Below are positions 1 to 8,865 of a stretch of DNA of 17,500 nt, piece after piece (positions within the stretch are counted from its first letter, which is position 1; every line of letters begins with the position of its first letter). Source of the DNA: Botryococcus braunii. Its lineage: Eukaryota; Chlorophyta; Trebouxiophyceae. The notes under the pieces are model-generated. The model was not told where the DNA came from. It did no database searches and saw only the letters and a program-made list of their open reading frames with translations. Where the stretch lies: positions 165,859 to 183,358 of the forward strand of contig KV908417.1 in the NCBI GenBank assembly GCA_002005505.1, in the 5' to 3' direction. Made by a program: the position numbers and the translations under genes.

Positions 1-24
1 TTGGGATCTTGCTTCATCCCTCCT

Positions 25-101
25 GTACTGCATACCTCTCGTACTGCATACCTCTCTACTGCATACCTCTCGTACTGCATACCTCTCGTACTGCATATCT
101 T
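25..101. repeat. 16-bp tandem repeat, about 5 copies
   Basis: Unit TACTGCATACCTCTCG, nearly perfect, last copy diverging into CATATCTTCTAG. That end resembles a pyrimidine tract plus AG and could be an acceptor for an upstream exon, but I could not identify coding sequence after it with confidence. Positions 106-232 hold no supported gene. Confidence 0.85.
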
Positions 102-232
102 CTAGCAATCTCGAGCTCTGGGGCATTGAAGATGCGTGTGCACTCTCTCGGCGCGCTCGGGATCGTACCGCTTCCCGCCCTTCACCCACCCGAGCCCCGC
201 TGCGGTACAGCGCCTCTCCGTTTCGGGCCAGG

Positions 233-475
233 GTGGGTGGATTGGGTACTGCGAGGGGACCGAAAGCATGTGACGGGGGGCTAGGGACGGACCTTGGAGC
301 GGCTCCATCCCTGGGCTCCTTCGGACCGGGGGGACCGCGGGGACCCGGTCCCCCGGGGAGTAGTCTGAGGGGCGAAGCTTCTGGGGAGGAGGGGCCCGAA
401 AAGGCGGACGGCTCGACCTACGAGAGGCAGCGGATTATCTTCCACACGTTGGAGAAGAGCGAGAAGGAGCGCGAG
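233..475 (+). CDS. TRRAP: TRRAP/Tra1 exon E1 (3' part of a linker exon)
   Basis: The exon ends in the charged stretch FHTLEKSEKERE, followed by a GT donor (GAG|GTGCCC) in phase 0. In TRRAP the equivalent position is a Pro-rich, low-complexity linker followed by a Lys/Glu-rich run just before the next HEAT block. Here too a Gly/Pro-rich stretch (about 300-400) precedes the charged run. The 5' boundary is not defined: the frame is open upstream to at least position 107, and no convincing acceptor stands out. The stated start is only the first in-frame ATG and is not claimed as a translation start. An imperfect copy of the last part lies at 774-803. Confidence 0.5.
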
Positions 476-904
476 GTGCCCGCACGTTCAAGCCCCGCTT
501 TGTAAAATAAAAGCACCTGGGGACGAGTTGTGGGAGTAGTTGGAGATGGACGGGGGGGGGGGGTGGGCAACAAGGAGAGGGAGGGAGGGAGGGGGGGAAG
601 GAGGGAGGGGGGAGGGAGGGAGGGAGGGAGGTAGGGAGGGAGGGAGGGAGGGAGGTAGGGAGGGAGGGAGAGAGGGAGGGGGGAGTCTCGAGCCCCAGGG
701 AGGTGAGGGGGGGAGTGATGGAGGGAGGGAGCGATGGAGGGAGGGAGGAGGGTGTGTGAGGAGAGGACAAGGGGGATGGAGAAGAGCGAAAAGGATGAGG
801 AGGTTTCGCACCTTGCAGACGGCAATACTTGTGCTGACAATTAGTAATGCCCTTCATGCATTTTCTTAGTAGTAGTATTAGTAATGGTAGGAGAGCAACG
901 GCAG
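476..904 (+). other. Intron 1 with GGGA-rich purine array
   Basis: GT-AG intron, phase 0. A purine-rich (GGGA)n array occupies roughly 577-683, with looser GGGA/GGAG repeats to 760. A degenerate copy of the E1 end (GGAGAAGAGCGAAAAGGATG, then a GT) lies at about 777-803. Confidence 0.75.
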
Positions 905-1019
905 GAACTGACGGCGTTTCACTGCGGGGGGTATCGGCAGTTGCAAGAGGCGCTACTTGTACTGCAAACGCTGGTGGGCATGGGCCTCAAGTCGGTAGTA
1001 ACGACATTAGTCATGGCCG
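905..1019 (+). CDS. TRRAP: TRRAP/Tra1 exon E2
   Basis: Starts after acceptor CGGCAG in phase 0 and reads [20 protein letters not shown], then [10 protein letters not shown], a HEAT helix pair. It corresponds to the TRRAP block containing 'DCRSLVKTLVCGVKTITW'. The 3' end is uncertain. A GC donor after GCCG (intron from 1020) gives phase 1 and joins correctly to E3, which needs two bases to complete a Gly codon. A conventional GT donor at 1055 would add a dozen low-complexity residues but breaks the frame with the strong E3 acceptor. I prefer the GC donor on phase grounds. Confidence 0.7.
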
Positions 1020-1078
1020 GCAACCTTCGAAACCCTCCCGACCCCACCGCCCCGGTCCCTCTTTCGGTTCGCCCCTCC

Positions 1079-1081
<3 letters not shown>

Positions 1082-1170
<89 letters not shown>

Positions 1171-1176
1171 CTCTCT

Positions 1177-1217
<41 letters not shown>

Positions 1218-1227
1218 GTGTGTGTGT

Positions 1228-1296
<69 letters not shown>

Positions 1297-1362
1297 TGTC
1301 TCTCTCTCCTCCCCCTCTCTCCCCCTCTCTGTCTCTCTCTCTCCCCCTCTCTCTTCCCCCCC
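1082..1362. repeat. (CT)n then (GT)n then CT-rich microsatellite
   Basis: About 98 bp of CT, switching sharply to about 115 bp of GT with a few interruptions, then CT/C-rich sequence. It lies in intron 2. Open frames through it encode only alternating Leu-Ser or Cys-Val and are not genes. Confidence 0.95.
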
Positions 1363-1570
1363 TTTTGTACCGCAATGTATTGGCCCAGACCGGGGAGTAA
1401 AGCACATGGGCCGCTTTGTGTGGCATCTCATGTCACGTGGCATTATTTATACCGCCCATGTCATGTTGCATTTTTTGTACTCGCATTATTTGGCTAACAT
1501 CACGTGACATCATTTGTACCGCTCATATCACATGACATTGTAAGGTGTACATATGTACCGCAATGTAGCG
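1363..1570. repeat. Degenerate ~30-bp minisatellite
   Basis: Recurring pieces TTTGTACCGC, CACGTGACAT/CACGTGGCAT and CATTATTT at about 30-35 bp spacing. TGTACCGCAATGTA occurs at both ends of the block (near 1367 and 1553). Copies are well diverged. Confidence 0.55.
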
Positions 1571-1680
1571 GCTGGGAACGGGTCCAAGTTTTCGTTTTTG
1601 GTGATGTGACTTCACTTCGGAAAAAAAAAAGTATTTTATTCAGCTGAGGATTTCTCAAAATTCCTTAAAGAATTTTAAGT

Positions 1681-1784
1681 TTGTTTGTTTGTTTGTTTGT
1701 TTTTTTTTTTTGTTTTGTTTTTTTTTTGTTTTTTTTTTGGGTTTTTTTGTTTGTTTTTTTTTTTTTTTTTGGTTTTTTTTTTGT

Positions 1785-1820
<36 letters not shown>
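1681..1820. repeat. (GTTT)n and poly-T tract
   Basis: GTTT repeats change to almost pure T broken by single or double G. It ends about 20 bp before the E3 acceptor, so it forms that acceptor's polypyrimidine tract on a much enlarged scale. Confidence 0.9.
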
Positions 1821-1825
<5 letters not shown>

Positions 1826-1840
1826 TCGTAAAATCCGCAG

Positions 1841-2001
1841 GGCTGCGGGAGGAGGAGATTCGGCTGCTGGGGAGGGCGCTGGAGGCGGGGCTGCCGTGCC
1901 TCCGCCTGCCCGACATCGTGAACCGCGGGGAGGCCCGCCTCGATATGCAGCCCGCCAAAGAGGCCTACGAGAGCTTTGCGGAGGTCTTCGGAGCCATCAA
2001 C
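1841..2001 (+). CDS. TRRAP: TRRAP/Tra1 exon E3
   Basis: Follows a long poly-T tract and the acceptor ATCCGCAG. It reads [18 protein letters not shown], then [18 protein letters not shown]. It aligns with the TRRAP segment 'PKETQIYIKLVKYAMQALDIY ... EVLEHFAGVFTMMN', two helices of the HEAT solenoid. The exon ends AAC|GTGCGC in phase 0, which joins E4. The frame stays open a little beyond the donor but loses family resemblance there. A decayed, internally deleted copy of this exon lies at 2362-2432. Confidence 0.82.
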
Positions 2002-2141
2002 GTGCGCTGCCCCATCATCCTGTCCCCTCCCAAAATAAAAACTTCACAATAAACGCCACCTAAACGCCCCAAGAAAGTAAAATAAAATAATTGTAACAAA
2101 AATTTCCAAAACGCCCCCCCAAAATAAACGCCTCCCAAATG

Positions 2142-2142
<1 letters not shown>

Positions 2143-2215
<73 letters not shown>

Positions 2216-2233
2216 GCGCGCGCGCACACACAC

Positions 2234-2305
<72 letters not shown>

Positions 2306-2312
2306 GCGCGCG
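2143..2312. repeat. (CA)n / (CG)n microsatellite
   Basis: The only long CA-oriented array in the window; all other GT/CA arrays read GT on the coding strand. Two CG-rich interruptions (2213-2225 and 2303-2312) could favour Z-DNA. It lies in intron 3. Confidence 0.92.
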
Positions 2313-2361
2313 AGCACTTGAGACCGTAAAACCTTTCAAAACCCTAAAATATGTGCCTGAG

Positions 2362-2432
2362 GATTGCCCGACATCGTGAAATCCCTGGCGGCAAGCCTCG
2401 CGGAGCCATCAATGCCTGCTGCCTCACCATTC
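2362..2432 (+). repeat. Decayed, internally deleted copy of exon E3
   Basis: TTGCCCGACATCGTGAA matches E3 near 1905-1922. GGAGCCATCAA followed by TGCCTGCTGCC matches E3 end plus intron start near 1990-2015. About 45 bp between the two blocks is missing, and the donor GT is changed to GC. Confidence 0.75.
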
Positions 2433-2506
2433 TAACAAAGGACATTGAACATCAAACTTCGTTACCTTAACCTTTGGAACCCGAGAACTTAAAATTATGA
2501 AAACAT

Positions 2507-2581
<75 letters not shown>

Positions 2582-2703
2582 ACATGCGTGTGTGCACGTG
2601 TGTGTGTGTGTGTGTGTGCGCACGTGCGTGTGTGTATGTGTGTGTGTGCGCGTGTATTATGTGTGTGTGCACACGTGTCTGTATGTGTGTGTGCGCATGT
2701 GTC

Positions 2704-2747
<44 letters not shown>

Positions 2748-2875
2748 CGTGTATGTGTGTGTGTGTGTGCCCATGTGTCTGTATGTGTGCGCGCGCGCGC
2801 CCGTGCGGGCGTGCACGCTTGCTTGCATGCGTCCGACCGTGCGTGTGTGCGTACATGTATGTATGTATGTGTGCA
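2507..2875. repeat. (GT)n microsatellite with CA/CG-containing variants
   Basis: About 370 bp of GT repeats, first pure and then interrupted by GCACATGC, GCGCACGTGC and GTATGT blocks, consistent with an old array that has mutated from its 3' side. Located in intron 3. Confidence 0.92.
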
Positions 2876-2987
2876 AGCATGCGTCCCTGCGTGCACGTTT
2901 GCACATCCGCCCCCTGATCGGGCAGACGCCGCGGGGTGGGGGGGGGATCGGGGCTGATGGCCGGTCACGTGGGGCCCATGTGAGCAG

Positions 2988-3188
2988 GACGGCTGCCAGA
3001 ACGTGATCGTGGAGATCTTCGGGCCCCGCATGGGGTTCCTGTTTGACGCCATCATCGCCGACCCTAAGCTGGAGCGATTTGTGGGCACGCTGCTAATGAA
3101 TACCAACGTGAACAAGACCTTTGCGGATCTGCTGCTGCGAGATTTGATCAACGTGCAGTTCCCCAAGCTGGCCTTCCCCGACTCCGCG
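2988..3188 (+). CDS. TRRAP: TRRAP/Tra1 exon E4
   Basis: I chose the acceptor GTGAGCAG at 2987; another AG at 2999 is possible and would remove four residues. The exon reads DGCQNVIVEIFGPRMGFLFD, then KLERFVGTLLMNTNVNKTFA. It corresponds to the TRRAP block 'FKEIF...PYMVERISKNYALQIVANSFLANPTTSALFATILVEYLL'. The donor is GCG|GTGAGC, a strong consensus, in phase 0. The last ~35 exon bases with this donor recur three times in the following intron. Confidence 0.85.
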
Positions 3189-3482
3189 GTGAGCCCTGGG
3201 GTTTTCACAGTGAGCTTGGGGATTTTTGTGTAAGGGTTTTAGGGTTAGGGTTTGGAGTTCCCCAAGCTGGCCTTCCCCGACTCCGCGGTGAGCCCTGGGG
3301 TTTCCACGATGAGCCTGGGGTTTTTGTGTTAGGGTTTTGGTGTCAGGGTTTGCAGTTCCCCAAGCTGGCCATCCCCGACTCAGCGGTGAGCCCTGGGGTT
3401 TTCACAATGAGCTTGGGGATTTTTGTGTTAAGGTTTTGGTGTCAGGGTTTGCAGTTCCCCAAGCTGGCCTTCCCCGACACCG
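3189..3482 (+). repeat. ~98-bp tandem repeats carrying the end of exon E4 and its donor
   Basis: TTCCCCAAGCTGGCCTTCCC begins in E4 at about 3160 and recurs near 3258, 3355 and 3454. The second and third copies also keep the donor GCGGTGAGC (AGCGGTGAGC in the third) and the following CCTGGGGTTT. Between copies lie TTAGGGTTT motifs. The last copy diverges after CCCCGACACCG. Confidence 0.9.
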
Positions 3483-3639
3483 TCGTCATCCTCCCGGTGG
3501 CTTCAAAGCCCCCCCTTTTTTGGGGTGCGGTGGGGTTGGGCGCTAGGTGTCCACCCACGCCCTCTCTTTTTTTCCCCCTTGTCTTCTCTCCCCCCCCTTC
3601 TCTCTCTCTCCCTCTCTCCCTTTTTTTCTGGGAGAGGGG

Positions 3640-3745
3640 GTGCGCGCGGTGAGGGAGTACCCACTGCACGGGGGGTACCCGCTGTGAGGGAGTTCCCACG
3701 GTGTGGGGTACCAACTGGTCGGGAGTACCCGCCCGCGGGATTACA
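3640..3745. repeat. Short ~20-bp GGGAGTACCC minisatellite
   Basis: Variants of GAGGGAGTACCCACTG, GGGGTACCCGCTGTGAGG, GAGTTCCCACGGTG and GGGAGTACCCGC follow each other before E5. Upstream, 3540-3640 is C/T-rich with no gene. Confidence 0.65.
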
Positions 3746-3787
3746 CGCTGTGACGCGGGCGCGGGCGCCGCTGTGGGGCGGGTGCAG

Positions 3788-3922
3788 GAGGGGAAGCTGA
3801 CGCTGAAGCTGCTGACGCTGTTCTTCGACGCGCTCGGCAAGATGCCGATCATGGAGAAGGTTCTGGAGCCGGTCTTCATCAAACTTGTGCAGGCCAGCCT
3901 CAAGCACGTTGTCGAAGCCAAG
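3788..3922 (+). CDS. TRRAP: TRRAP/Tra1 exon E5
   Basis: Acceptor GGTGCAG, donor AAG|GTTCGA, phase 0 at both ends. Reads LTLKLLTLFFDALGKMPIME, then VFIKLVQASLKHVVEAK. It matches the TRRAP helices 'LYLKLFKLVFGSVSLF...LKPHLHKIVNSSMELAQTAK'. The intron upstream ends in a short GGGAGTACCC-type minisatellite; the intron downstream begins with a very long poly-T tract. Confidence 0.85.
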
Positions 3923-3949
3923 GTTCGAGCCCCATACCTCTCTCCTGAT

Positions 3950-3950
<1 letters not shown>

Positions 3951-4001
<51 letters not shown>

Positions 4002-4136
4002 GTTTTTTCCCCTTTTTTTTTGTTTTTGTTTTTGTTTTTGTGTGTGTGTGTTTTTTTTTTTTTTTTTTTTTTTTTTTTTCGTTTTTTTGTTTCTTCTTTT
4101 TTATTTCTGTTGTTGTTGTTGTTGGTTGTTGTTGTC
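3951..4136. repeat. Long poly-T tracts and (GTT)n
   Basis: A pure T run of about 50 bases, then further T runs with isolated G, GTTTTT and GTGTGT interruptions, then GTT repeats. It begins about 30 bp after the E5 donor. Homopolymer lengths in the assembly may be unreliable. Confidence 0.9.
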
Positions 4137-4374
4137 TGTTTTTTTCCTAAACCCTCTATGTAGGGTTTCGAAACCCATTCACTTTGGAAACAGGTTTTGA
4201 TACCCTCGGCTGCAGGGCATTGTGGGTGAGGCACGTGTTTCTCGTGAGGGGTTGGTCTGGGTTCTCGATGATTCGGCGTTTGGGTGTTTTGGGTTTCATT
4301 GCTGGGGTGGTGGGTTTGCAGCTTGCTACGTGGCCTGCCTTTGTGTGGTGAAGAGTTCGGCTTCCCGCACTACT

Positions 4375-4665
4375 TAGGGCTGGGTCATAGGGCTGGGCTG
4401 GGTCATAGGGCTGGGCTGGGTCATGGGCTGGGCTGGGTCATAGGCTGGGCTGGGTCATAGGGCTGGGCTGGGTCATAGGGCTGGGCTGGGTCATAGGGCT
4501 GGGCTGGGTCATAGGGCTGGGCTGGGTCATAGGGCTGGCTGGGTCATAGGGCTGGGTCATAGGGGGCTGGGCTAGGTCATAGGGCTGGGTCATAGGGCTG
4601 GGTCATAGGGCTGGGTCATAGGGCTGGGTCATAGGGCTGGGTCATAGGGCTGGGTCATAGGGCGG
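4375..4665. repeat. GGGCTGGGTCATA minisatellite, about 18-20 copies
   Basis: Units of GGGCTGGGCTGGGTCATA alternate with the shorter GGGCTGGGTCATA, so copies differ by whole GGGCT blocks. The + strand is G-rich, with regularly spaced GGG runs that could form G-quadruplexes in the pre-mRNA. The flanking sequence from 4137 to 4374 holds nothing recognisable. Confidence 0.93.
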
Positions 4666-4679
4666 TGTGGGGAACGGTT

Positions 4680-4925
4680 GTAATAGTTTTTTTTTTTTTT
4701 TTTGGGGGGGGGGAACCCTAAAGATGTAGGACATCGAAACCCATTTGTTTTCCGTTACAAGAAGAGGAAATCTGTTCCCAAGTGTGGGATCCATTCGTAT
4801 GGAAACCCTAAGTGTGGGTATCATAAAACCCTAAATGTGGGTCGAAACCAGGTTTCGAAACCCTAAGTGTGGGTCTCAAAAAACCCACTCATATGGAGCC
4901 CAGTTTTGTGAAACCCTAACGTTAG
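4680..4925. repeat. Poly-T/poly-G plus AAACCCTAAGTGTGGGT repeats
   Basis: After T and G homopolymers (about 4687-4712), the motif AAACCCTAA(G/A)TGTGGGT recurs near 4802, 4829 and 4859 with diverged flanks. It ends in AAACCCTAACGTTAGGGT, which is partly palindromic, just before the E6 acceptor. Confidence 0.7.
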
Positions 4926-4940
4926 GGTCTCGGCGAACAG

Positions 4941-5170
4941 GAGAAGCAAGGGTATCTGGAAATGATGGTGGCGCTGTTCCGAACCCTAAACGCGCCGTAC
5001 TCGCCCACCCCTGCGAAGTTCGACCGCCTGTACATCTTGTTTGGGAGCGGTACCACGAATCCCTCCATGGTGGGACCCGTCCTCACGACGATGCGAGCCC
5101 TTCTGGACGGTCCCTGTGGGCCGCGGCACCACGCGGCCCTCCTGGAGCTCTGCCTCATCATGCCTGCTCG
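4941..5170 (+). CDS. TRRAP: TRRAP/Tra1 exon E6
   Basis: Acceptor CGAACAG, phase 0. Reads EKQGYLEMMVALFRTLNAPY and, near the end, HHAALLELCLIMPAR. It matches the TRRAP stretch 'EPYNYFLLLRALFRSIGGG ... DLFVELCLTVPVR', one of the clearest alignments in the window. The donor is CG|GTAAAA, so the exon ends after two bases of an Arg codon (phase 2), completed by the first G of E7. Confidence 0.9.
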
Positions 5171-5200
5171 GTAAAACCCCAGACCCTAAACCTCAAACCC

Positions 5201-5300
<100 letters not shown>

Positions 5301-5402
5301 ATATCACAGCACACCTTATTAAAACCCCAAAAGAGACCTTTCCCCCTCCCAAAAAGGGGGGGGGGGGGGGGAAAACCCCCTTTTTCCTGTTGTGCGTGGT
5401 GG

Positions 5403-5565
5403 GCCCCCCTCCCGCAGGCTGCAGGACATTCTGCAGGACCCTGCCAGTAAAATACCCCGTAAAAACTATTTTCTAAAACCCTAAAAATCCCTAATTCTTG
5501 TGCGTGGTGGGGCCCCCCTCCTGCAGGCTGCAGGACATGCTGCAGTAGCCCGCCAGCAAAATACC
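5403..5565 (+). repeat. Two truncated copies of the E7 acceptor and exon start
   Basis: GGGCCCCCCTCCCGCAGGCT and the following GCAGGACATTCTGCAG appear at about 5401-5437, and again at about 5510-5546 with TCCTGCAG. Both match the true E7 start at 5621-5660 and then diverge. The second copy would hit a stop (CTGCAG-TAG) within seven codons. Each is followed by CCAG(T/C)AAAATACCCCGTAAAA, which the true exon does not have. Confidence 0.9.
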
Positions 5566-5637
5566 CCGTAAAATGCGTTCAATAAAACTCTGACAACCCT
5601 AAATTTTTGTGGGTGTGGGGGGGCCCCGCTCCCGCAG

Positions 5638-5863
5638 GCTGCAGGACATGCTGCAGTACCTGCCGCTGATGATGAAGCCGGTGGTGGGGGCGCTGCGGGC
5701 GGGGGACGAGCTAGTGAGCCAGGCCCTGCGCAGCCTGGAGCACTGGGTGGACAGCTTGAACCCCGAGTTTTTAGAGCCTGCCATGCAGGCCGTGGCGCCT
5801 GACCTCATGCTGGCCCTCTGGGCACACCTGCGGCCGCCCCCAAGCAGCAACTTCGGGAACAAG
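5638..5863 (+). CDS. TRRAP: TRRAP/Tra1 exon E7
   Basis: Acceptor CTCCCGCAG, entering with one base to complete Arg. Reads LQDMLQYLPLMMKPVVGALR, then LVSQALRSLEHWVDSLNPEF and DLMLALWAHLRP. It is equivalent to TRRAP 'LSSLLPYLPMLMDPLVSAL...LVSQGLRTLELCVDNLQPDFL...ELMQALWRTLR'. The donor is AAC AAG|GTGGGG, phase 0. Two truncated copies of the 5' edge precede it (5403-5455, 5505-5565) and two copies of the 3' edge follow it (6086-6170, 6305-6395). Confidence 0.92.
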
Positions 5864-6085
5864 GTGGGGCGCGGCGCGGACCGGACCCCCTCCCTCCCCC
5901 TCCTTCCGCACGCCGGGAGATTTTTTTAGGGGTTTTTCAAAAATTTTTGGGAAACCCTAAATCGGGGTTTCCGAAGAAAATGCTTAGGATTTTCGGATTT
6001 TTTAGGGTTTGCAGGGGTTTTGGGGTAATGGTTAGGGTTTGTTTAGGGTTTGGAGGGGTTTGGTTAGGGTTTTTCGGGAGTTGGC

Positions 6086-6395
6086 CCGGTGCGCTCTGTC
6101 ATGCGGCCCTCCAGGCGCACCCGCGCCCCGCGGCATCGGCCAGCAGCTTTGGCGTCAAGGTGTGGGCGGACCCGCGATTTCTGTGCGCGCACAGGGGGCT
6201 TATCCCTTCCCCCCCCCCCCCAAGGTTTTAGTGCCTTTCCTTCAAACTTTGTTATTCGGGTTTTGGTAGGGTTTTTTTGGTTTGGATTTTTAAGGTTTAT
6301 GTGAGAAATGTCAGAGCCCGACCTTATGCTGGCCCTTTGGGCGCACCTGCGGCCAGCGCTGTCCAGTAGCTTTGGCGTCAAGCTGGGCGTGGCGT
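6086..6395 (+). repeat. Two copies of the E7 3' edge
   Basis: The first (about 6086-6170) keeps GGCGCACC, GCCAGCAGCTTTGGCGTCAAG and a GT after AAG, but has lost the reading frame. The second (about 6312-6395) keeps frame PDLMLALWAHLRP and SSSFGVK almost unchanged, yet has CTG instead of GTG after AAG, so no donor. The two copies share SSFGVK-type sequence against SNFGNK in E7, so one may derive from the other. Between the copies (6175-6300) I see no gene. Confidence 0.88.
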
Positions 6396-6407
6396 ACAAG
6401 CGTGCGT

Positions 6408-6415
6408 GTCTGTGT

Positions 6416-6467
<52 letters not shown>

Positions 6468-6470
6468 TTG

Positions 6471-6522
<52 letters not shown>
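6408..6522. repeat. (GT)n microsatellite
   Basis: GT repeats with one GATTGA interruption at about 6467, directly after the second E7 edge copy. The remainder of intron 7 to 6804 is mixed sequence without a recognisable feature. Confidence 0.95.
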
Positions 6523-6523
<1 letters not shown>

Positions 6524-6804
6524 CGTTTGGTTCGCCCCACTTAGAGGGCGTCCGCACTTCCGCTCGCGCGCGAGCCTGAGGCCCGCCGCATAGCTTGTTG
6601 TGCGAATACTCCGCGGTGTTCGTTTTCCGCACCGCGAGCACGCATTCCGAGACCACGTGCGGATGCCCTCTCATACTTATTTTGAGGTCTCAGGACTTTT
6701 GGGTCTCAGGGCTTAGGTTTCAGTATTTTGAGGTTCCAGTTCTCTTTCCAACGAGATCGCAGGTTTTTGAGTCTGGGGCGGGCGCGGGTTGTTTTGCCCC
6801 ACAG

Positions 6805-7041
6805 GTGTTGACCATCCTGGGGAAGCTGGGGGGCCGGAACCGGCGGTTCCTCAAGGTACCCCCGACACTTGAGTACCGCCCCCACGCGGAGCACGGTCTG
6901 CGGTACGTGATGACGTTCAAGCCGGGGACCAACTTCCTTCTCCCGCTGGACCGCCTTCTGCAGCTCGCCCGCAACGCCCTCATGCCCCGCCCGGGCCGCC
7001 ACGACCACTTCCTCCGCGTGCACGCGCTCAAACTCCTGCAG
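6805..7041 (+). CDS. TRRAP: TRRAP/Tra1 exon E8
   Basis: Acceptor TTTTGCCCCACAG, phase 0. Begins VLTILGKLGGRNRRFLKVPP, matching the highly conserved family motif 'RVLGKFGGSNRKMLKES'. It continues through FLLPLDRLLQLARNALM to HDHFLRVHALKLLQ, equivalent to 'LPMEKAIETALDCL ... QAWEVIKCFL'. The donor is CTG CAG|GTGTCC, phase 0. Codons end almost entirely in G or C. A copy of the 3' edge lies at 7285-7346. Confidence 0.92.
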
Positions 7042-7085
7042 GTGTCCCCACCCCCCACTCCTTTATTGGTGCCTTTTGTTTTTGC

Positions 7086-7087
<2 letters not shown>

Positions 7088-7165
<78 letters not shown>
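7088..7165. repeat. (GT)n microsatellite
   Basis: Pure GT array of about 77 bp starting roughly 45 bp after the E8 donor. Confidence 0.95.
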
Positions 7166-7166
<1 letters not shown>

Positions 7167-7221
7167 CTTTTAATTTTAAGGTTTTTTTTTTTCAAAAGTA
7201 CTCTTCAAGTTCCTCGGATTG

Positions 7222-7272
7222 ATTTTATTTATTTATTTATTTATTTATTTATTTGTTTATTTATTTATTTTT
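7222..7272. repeat. (ATTT)n microsatellite
   Basis: About twelve ATTT units with one GTTT variant, in intron 8. Confidence 0.92.
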
Positions 7273-7284
7273 GGTTTGGTTAAT

Positions 7285-7346
7285 CCCCCGCCCTGGCCGC
7301 CACGACCACTTCCTCCGCGTGTGCACGCGCTCAAACTCCTCCCGGT
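7285..7346 (+). repeat. Copy of the E8 3' edge
   Basis: CCGCCCTGGCCGCCACGACC then ACTTCCTCCGCGTG and CACGCGCTCAAACTCCT match E8 at 6987-7036 with one substitution and a 2-base GT insertion that breaks the frame. The exon-end CTGCAG is changed to CTCCCG, removing the junction context. Confidence 0.92.
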
Positions 7347-7690
7347 ACAACCTGCACACCCTGTTCCCAACTCCATCTGGTACACCCTGTATCCGTCGTA
7401 CATGAAGTACACCCCCATTCGAGCAGTACAAGAAGTACACCCCCGTTCCCACCCTACATCTGCGCACACCCCATTTTCCTCGTACAAGAAGTACACTCCC
7501 GTTGCCACCGCACGTCGGGTACACTCCGTTTCCACCTTACAGGAAGTAGACCCTGTTTCTGCCGTACACCCGCGTTCCCACCACACAAGAAGTGCACCCC
7601 GTTCCCAAAACCTTGTGCCAGAGGCAAGGAGTACGCTAAACCCTAATCTTGCAGTACAAGAAGTACACTCCCTTCCCAGAAGGTTGTGCA
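7347..7690. repeat. Degenerate GTACAAGAAGTACACCCC minisatellite
   Basis: Roughly 25-35-bp units with the core GTACAAGAAGTACACCCC followed by GTTCCCACC variants, about ten copies at differing states of decay. Its unit is not recognisable as coding sequence. Confidence 0.75.
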
Positions 7691-7756
7691 AGGCCGAGGA
7701 GTTCGCCCCTGTGTTCCCGCCGTGGCCCACAATTTGTTGCATTGTGTCCGCACGTT

Positions 7757-7945
7757 GGTGCGGCGCAGATCTGTTGCACGTCATACATGAACATACATGC
7801 ATGATTTGTGATACGTGATCTGTCAGACATGATCATACATACATGATCTGCTGCACGTCATACATGAGCATACATACATGATCTGTCATACAGGATCTGT
7901 CAGACATGATCTGCTGCACGTCATACATGAATTGTTGGTGCGGCG
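7757..7945 (+). repeat. Tandem copies of the E9 acceptor and exon start
   Basis: GGTGCGGCGCAGATCTGTTG then CACGTCATACATGAACAT at about 7757-7793 mirrors the real acceptor and exon start (GGTGCGGCGCAGATATGCTG) at 7936-7955. Between them GATCTG(C/T)TGCACGTCATACATGA-type units alternate with GATCATACATACAT spacers (near 7848 and 7909). Confidence 0.85.
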
Positions 7946-7948
7946 CAG

Positions 7949-8122
7949 ATATGCTGCACGTCATACATGAACATTCGCAGCCCAGAGGACTCGAACCTGT
8001 CGGGCACGGCAGCGGATAAGCTGACGAGTATGCTGTTCGGGTCGGAGGCGCCCCCGCCTATGATCGACGGTATGGGCATGAGCGCAGAGAACTACGGCGT
8101 CAAGACGAAGCCGCAGCTGCAG
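7949..8122 (+). CDS. TRRAP: TRRAP/Tra1 exon E9
   Basis: Acceptor TGCGGCGCAG at 7948 gives phase 0 and reads ICCTSYMNIRSPEDSNLSGT, consistent with TRRAP 'IKCFLVAMMSLEDNKHAL'. A later AG at 7980 would be out of phase with E8. It continues to ENYGVKTKPQLQ. Plant Tra1 proteins, as I recall them, have a 'KTKTQL.AE' motif exactly here, which supports joining to E10 (AERQIL). That requires a GC donor, CTG CAG|GCTCGA. Several copies of the exon start lie upstream at 7757-7940. Confidence 0.8.

Positions 8123-8865
<743 letters not shown>

Noticed and set aside
2139..2906. Long open frames encoding alternating Thr-His, Cys-Val or Arg-Ala on both strands
   Set aside because: They are translations of (CA)n/(GT)n arrays, which have no stop codons in several frames; there is no non-repeat coding content.
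3503..4234. Reverse-strand frame of about 243 residues rich in Lys
   Set aside because: It is the complement of poly-T tracts plus the antisense of exon E5, and it has no family resemblance.
4375..4665. CRISPR-like array
   Set aside because: The units are contiguous tandem copies with no unique spacers, and the window is eukaryotic with spliced genes.
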